Position numbers and translations under genes: made by a program
Shown: positions 60,401-64,000 of the stretch, in pieces
How positions within the stretch are numbered: position 1 is the first letter of the stretch
How the letters are laid out: each line of letters opens with the position of its first letter
Notes under the pieces: model-generated
What the model saw: only the letters and a program-made list of their open reading frames with translations
Database searches by the model: none
What the model was told of the DNA's origin: nothing
NCBI GenBank assembly: GCA_028551475.1
Contig: CM052357.1
Coordinates: 4,635,931 to 4,699,930 of the forward strand
Source: Casuarina equisetifolia
Taxonomy: Eukaryota; Streptophyta; Magnoliopsida; Fagales; Casuarinaceae
Length of the DNA: 64,000 nucleotides
Reading direction: 5' to 3'

Positions 60401-61881
60401 TGGTCCCTCGGCCCTCTCATCGGCGACCCATTGGCTGCAAATGGGTCTATAAGATCAAGTATAAGGCTGATGGCTCTATCGAACGTTATAAGGCTCGTCT
60501 TGTGGCCAAAGGTTACACTCAACATGAGGGCTTCGACTATCAGGACACTTTCTTTCCTGTGGCTAAAGAAGGCACTGTCCGTACTTTTCTAGCCATTGCT
60601 GCCTTTCGTGACTGGTCTCTCCATCAGATGGATGTTCATAATGCCTTCCTTCATGGTGATTTGGATGAGGAAATCTATATGGAGCTTCCTCCGGGTTTAC
60701 GGAGACAGGGGGAGTCTAGGGTTTGTCGTCTCCGCAAATCCCTTTACGGCCTCAAACAAGCTTCTCGCCAATGGTATGCCAAATTCACCTCTGCACTCAC
60801 AGCTGCCCATTTTCGACAATCCCGTCATGATTATGCTCTCTTTACCTGGCACAAAGGTACCTCCTCCATCTACTTGTTAATTTATGTTGATGATATTTTG
60901 ATCATGGGCAACGACATTCTTGCTATTGAATGCTTCAAGAAGTTTTTACATTCCACTTTTCGGATTAAGGATTTGGGACCGCCCAAATATTATTTAGGCA
61001 TCGAAATTGCCCGTTCCGACAAGGGTATTTGTCTTAGCCAACGTAAGTTTGTTTTGGAGATCATATCAGATGCTGGTTTATCTGGATGCAAACCTGCTAT
61101 CATTCCTTTTGAACAAAATTTGAATCTCACCACACTTGAATATGATGTTGGCGTCTCACCACTCGATGCGGACCCTCCGCTTAAGGATCCTTCAAGCTAT
61201 CAGAGACTGGTTGGAAAATTTATCTATCTCACAATGACCCGACCTAATATCTGCTACTCAATACAGATTCTCAGTCAGTTCATGCATCAACCCAAACAAT
61301 CTCACATGAATGCAGCCTTGAAAGTTGTAAAATATTTAAAAGGATGTCCTGGATTGGGAATTCTTCTCTCTCGACGTTGCAACATGGAAATGACCGCATA
61401 CTGTGACACGGATTATGCCACTTGTCCCATAAGTAGGCAAACGACTACTGGATTCTGCATTAAATTTGGAGATTCTTTATTATCATGGAAAACAAAGAAA
61501 CAATCCACTGTTTCCTTGTCCTCTGCTGAATCTGAGTATCGAGCTATGGCCAAAACTACTTGTGAAGTTATTTGGTTAAGAGGTCTTCTTCGGGATTTCG
61601 GTGTTCACGTAAAAGGACCCACTCTTCTGTTCTGTGACAATGACGCCGCTCTTAAACTTGCAGCAAATCCTATGGTTCATGAACGGACGAAACATATTGA
61701 AGTTGATTGCCATTTTACCAGAGATAAGATACATGAAGGTGTCATTCGAACCAAGGAAATTCGAACTACAGAGCAACCTGCAGATATTTTTACCAAAGCG
61801 CTTTGCCACAGACAACATGCATATCTATTAAGCAAGCTAGGTGTGTTTGATGTTTATAAACCACCAAAACCACCAGCTTGA
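57412..61881 (+). CDS. Copia gag-pol polyprotein (after the stop)
   Basis: 1489 codons in order GAG-PR-INT-RT-RNaseH, numbered from 57412. The retrotransposon gag domain is followed by a zinc knuckle CDYCKRTNHTKDRC at about 317. Protease DSGAS is at 405. The integrase has a zinc region (LHQRLGH … CPICPLAKQ) and catalytic D587, D650 and E686 with DD35E spacing. Reverse transcriptase has MDVHNAFLHG and YVDD at 1158. RNase H has AYCDTDYA near 1331, SSAESEYRA and FCDNDAALKLA. The order places it in Ty1/copia. All catalytic residues are present. No ATG opens this segment, so expression needs readthrough or a restored upstream frame. Confidence 0.93.
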   Translation: MVAQSLTGADTYPVWSRDLRRALLTKDKDGFLDGSVPLPADPRLARQWRKCSQLVRTWIGNTISPDVAAGIPPTEDAQILWDHLREMYGRTDRVRLFQIDRSLIDLKQGNLSVFVFFHRFATLCNEHDQAEEKLEAPDSTLRQYQKIKEHNRVIHFLLLLNETYNGFRSQILAMEPPPSLRRLFHLALQEEHHRLASSEYLRIGDSVVLTARASAAQRALAARGSGGWSANSALGFSKTKSLQPLQPFLGTDGSDALVASDGHYSFDPARSSDGPHHATTAPAVCQSNSQRSSPASRRSNGPNGSRGRSNGPNNLYCDYCKRTNHTKDRCWKLHGKPADKEKLDKNVTSNAVSVPDGSNSQLTDAQLQQIMQAFNQHGTPDKIANFAGTSFCFSSSLSPTAWIIDSGASDHIICDKKYFSKIYPHHRSLSVRLPNGTLTSVTDIGDVHLSNCVTLHNVLFVPTFHFNLISVSKVCNTNDCRLILDSNLCFFQARSTGKLMGLGSVQQGLYFWVPINSVLSACNSPIRDTFCNANFLNNNNILHQRLGHSASFPLPTCPICPLAKQSRQPFPSSTSRASSIFSLIHLDIWGPYHTPHRDGSRFFLTLVDDFSHATWVFLMQSKTQVLPHLTRFFTLIATQFHTSVQRVRTDNARDFFNHACASFFSSHGILHESSCTYTPQQNGVVERKHRHLLEVARALKYQASIPDIFWGDCVITAAYLINRMPSRVLAGKTPFDLLFGKPPDTAHLCVFGYLCFATTVGPRDKLGPRATRCVFMGYPPLQKGYRVYDPSTGLFFISRDVTFHEDVFPFATSSPPDGPSDSSLGSRPFLFEDDVSAPLLLPPLLPSPPPPIPPASPHNPCPSPPLSLSYAPTPPTPLDTSPTPSASDDSLAIVPYHPPSPPPSSPPVVLRRSGRPTRPPTWTQDYLCSSVSSPSTSYPISHYLSLARLSPDHLCCISRISADVEPYYYHQAVKDPKWQKAMADELRALADNRTWDVVPRPSHRRPIGCKWVYKIKYKADGSIERYKARLVAKGYTQHEGFDYQDTFFPVAKEGTVRTFLAIAAFRDWSLHQMDVHNAFLHGDLDEEIYMELPPGLRRQGESRVCRLRKSLYGLKQASRQWYAKFTSALTAAHFRQSRHDYALFTWHKGTSSIYLLIYVDDILIMGNDILAIECFKKFLHSTFRIKDLGPPKYYLGIEIARSDKGICLSQRKFVLEIISDAGLSGCKPAIIPFEQNLNLTTLEYDVGVSPLDADPPLKDPSSYQRLVGKFIYLTMTRPNICYSIQILSQFMHQPKQSHMNAALKVVKYLKGCPGLGILLSRRCNMEMTAYCDTDYATCPISRQTTTGFCIKFGDSLLSWKTKKQSTVSLSSAESEYRAMAKTTCEVIWLRGLLRDFGVHVKGPTLLFCDNDAALKLAANPMVHERTKHIEVDCHFTRDKIHEGVIRTKEIRTTEQPADIFTKALCHRQHAYLLSKLGVFDVYKPPKPPA

Positions 61882-61888
61882 GGGGGAG
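61879..61888 (+). other. Polypurine tract of the copia element
   Basis: TGAGGGGGAG, overlapping the gag-pol stop and ending exactly at the 3' LTR. It is the plus-strand priming site for reverse transcription. Confidence 0.9.
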
Positions 61889-62130
61889 TGTTGGAGATAC
61901 GCATGTATATTTTCCCATATTAGCCAGATATATTTTTCTTTTTAGAGTTATCCACTTTAGGTATTGTTTGTATAATTAGCAATGTGAATATTCTTTTTTT
62001 TCTTGTATTATTTCTTTATTTGGTCCGTTTCCTTATTATTAAAGGAACGTGTCCTGTACATCTTTTCTCAAGAAAAGCAATATACCTTTTCCAAAACTCT
62101 CATGCTTTCACTCTTCCTTAGTTTGTGACA
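61889..62130 (+). repeat. 3' LTR of the copia element
   Basis: 242 bp, one substitution from the 5' LTR, followed by the target duplication TACTA. Confidence 0.96.
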
Positions 62131-62149
62131 TACTACTCATTTTCAAGAC

Positions 62150-62530
62150 TTCAATAAAAATCTTAGGGAACATGATAATTGAACTCTTCCTAGGTATCTA
62201 TTCACCTTATAAGTACTTAGTATGTTTGTCTCAAATCTTGGAACTATTTTTAGTTGACCAAATGCTTCAACATTAACAAAAATTAAGAAGCAAATAGGTG
62301 CTCAGTAAATATATTTTGCAAGATGTTTGTAACAAGAAGTTTAACAAATGTGAAAGTGGAGGATAGACATTATACCAAACAAAGTTTTAAAATTGGTTAT
62401 CTACCAAAGAGTAAGATGAAGATTAAATTGCATTAACGAATGAAACTATGTGCAAATAAAAACAAACTTAAATCTCCTCCATTGCAAGGTCAATTCACAT
62501 TGATCTTGTAGCATTGTTCACGTTCATATG
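62150..62530. repeat. Diverged copy of the TNL 3' flank (fragment D)
   Basis: Resembles 22800-23330 and 48600-49090 in order and wording: gcttcaacattaacaaaaat versus gtttcaacattgacaaaaat, then attaaattgcatt, and aaatctcctccattgcaagg versus aaatctcctccaatgcaggt. It is more diverged than A is from B. It suggests another TNL locus once lay, or still lies, to the right in the same orientation. Confidence 0.65.
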
Positions 62531-62559
62531 GGCAAAAATTAAACTTGATCAAATCTTAT

Positions 62560-62583
62560 ATATATAGATAGATATAGATATAG
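62560..62583. repeat. Short TATA/GATA microsatellite
   Basis: tatatatatagatagatata followed by gatatag. Confidence 0.85.
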
Positions 62584-64000
62584 CGAAGACACTACGTGGG
62601 GCTAGAAAGATTTTCTGAAATAAGGATCGAGTTGAAGGGGATATGATGCCACCACAGTCACTAGTCTTCGTAGCTAGATATTGAAAAAAGTATAAAGTCG
62701 ATTTATGAAAAAGTTGGGTCATTGCTGTAGGAAAGCGGTTCTCTAGTATCAACACGAGTTATCAACACTGCTGTGGAAATGTTATCAACACGAGTTTAAG
62801 GTTGCTAAGATCAAAAGCTTTTGTCTGCGGAATATTGGCGGATTAGCGTGAAAGGCGAAGATGCTTTTTTTCGATAATTGATCAAATAAACAATGATCAT
62901 ATCTTCTATCTCCCTCCTAAATATTTTTCATTGAATCGTTCAAAACATTTTTCTCATTAGGTCAACAACTATAATAACAACCGTCAATAAAGGAGTCAAA
63001 GAAACATTAAAAAAAAAAGACATGCCGAAATGATTGGTTTAATTTTCAGTTTAAAGTATAATTTCTTAATTACCATTGACAAATTAAAATACTAAAATGG
63101 ACGATATCATTCCTTGGTTGGATGTAGGGAATCTAAGTTAATTTTGAATGAATGATGTGAGGAAGATAATGCTATTCATTTTTCAATTAAGTCAAGAATG
63201 ATAAATTAGAACTAATTTAATGTGAAAAACTATGAGAAATTTTAGTTCAAAATTAATCAACCTGTTCTCTATCCATTTAAAGCATAAATGTCCATGATCA
63301 CCTTAATAATCAATGCTACAAGTGAAAATGATAGGAAGAAAGGTCTCAAGTATTTGGTTTTCTAAATATTTTAAGTTCTCATTTTGGTTTATTTATAAAG
63401 CTTTGAAAGAATTCATTTGAAGACACTTACTCTAAAATAGTGTTAACAAACAAGAAAAAGGAATTAAAAAAAGGTGCCTATGTAAACATTGTTGTACATT
63501 TATAACTATCAGTTGGTAAAACCAAATCGTTTTGCCATTAGGATACATGTGGAATTTCGTAACAAATGTATAAAGTCAAAGTCTAGAGACTAGAATTTGT
63601 GTTCACTACACGTATGGTGACTCTTAGTGCCAAAAACATTAAGAAAGACTTGCCTGGCTTTTAGATAGCACATTGAAGTGCGGTCTCTTTTCTTGGTTTG
63701 TGGTGAGAAAATTTGGGGAATCTTCATTCCGAAGACCATAAGTAAGACTTGCTGCAACAATATTTTGATAATTATAATTTTAATTTTAAAAATAATATTG
63801 TGTCTATCTTTCTGTTAAAGGTGACAATTTTGGGAATTTTTTTCATGATTGATAAGGCTTTCTCTTTTCACCTAAATCAACTTATTGTCATTTTGAGACT
63901 ACCTAACTTAAGAAAGACTTGCTAAGCCTTCATCTATGGTTGTTAGATTAGTATGTTAGTGCGGGTCTCTTTTCCTGGTTTGAATTGAAAAACTTCTAGG
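62584..64000. repeat. AT-rich right end with two dispersed-repeat copies
   Basis: No gene is seen. About 63640-63750 and 63905-64000 share aagaaagacttgc, then gtgcg(g)gtctcttttc.tggttt and a following gaaaa.ttg stretch, in direct orientation. A related word set (ctctttggtttcacttgtga, gggaatcttcatcctaaaga) occurs near 31370-31420 right of block A. Probably pieces of a common dispersed repeat. Confidence 0.5.

Larger units (their letters stand above)
56392..62130 (+). mobile_element. Ty1/copia LTR retrotransposon, nearly intact, recent
   Basis: A complete element of 5739 bp with identical-length LTRs, a primer-binding site, gag-pol in one frame, a polypurine tract and a perfect 5-bp target duplication TACTA (56387-56391 and 62131-62135). 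The LTRs differ at one position (cgtgtCTtg/cgtgtCCtg), so the insertion is recent. One stop codon in gag is the only visible defect. Confidence 0.97.

Noticed and set aside
59057..60592. Several long frames of 149-172 codons on both strands within the copia pol region
   Set aside because: They are shadows of the conserved polyprotein frame and lack independent homology.
1..64000. tRNA or rRNA genes
   Set aside because: No cloverleaf or rRNA-like sequence was recognised by reading. Only tRNA-Met-complementary primer sites at 4673-4684 and 56634-56647 were seen.

Overview
The window is nuclear DNA of a eudicot plant. It has spliced genes with AT-rich introns and GT-AG junctions, a TIR-NB-LRR (TNL) resistance-gene family (absent from grasses), Ty1/copia and Ty3/gypsy retrotransposons, and a methyltransferase next to a pterin dehydratase, as I recall for Arabidopsis At1g29790/At1g29810. 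The species cannot be named from sequence alone.

Left part (1-16 kb): the 3' half of a decayed gypsy chromovirus with its LTR (1-2393); a decayed replication factor C subunit 2 copy on the minus strand (3038-4413); a copia-type LTR end inside short GAATCC-rich repeats; a 5'-truncated but open DEAH-box splicing helicase (5351-7900); a RAB GTPase exon fragment and an LRR receptor-like fragment; and an intact single-exon methyltransferase (12485-13600). A 174-bp tandem duplication lies 3' of the methyltransferase.

Middle and right (16-56 kb): one ancestral block occurs twice in direct orientation, as copy A (about 16045-31215) and copy B (about 43010-55710). Each block carries, on the minus strand, a pterin-4a-carbinolamine dehydratase (PCD) gene and, about 3 kb further along, a TNL gene. 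The two copies have decayed reciprocally. A keeps an open PCD catalytic core but has a broken TNL; B has a broken PCD but a TNL whose exons are all open from the second N-terminal exon to the stop. Between them lie a third, PCD-only copy C (33293-36360) and an eight-unit tandem array of about 660 bp (36010-41330). Each array unit contains PCD exon 1 plus a sequence ending in a hairpin. A coatomer zeta exon fragment sits at 42230.

The most unusual feature is the TNL N-terminus. Upstream of the TIR exon, in the same orientation, lie at least four exons. All are joined through an AG|G (phase 2) arginine-type junction. The internal ones have lengths divisible by three, and each exon ends and begins with a hydrophobic stretch. 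If spliced as the junctions suggest, the product would be a multi-pass membrane module fused to TIR-NB-ARC-LRR-C-JID.

Right end (56.4-64 kb): a nearly intact, young copia element (56392-62130) with 242-bp LTRs differing at one position, a TACTA target duplication and a single in-frame stop in the gag region. It sits just before a diverged remnant of the TNL 3' flank (about 62150-62530), which hints at a further paralogue.
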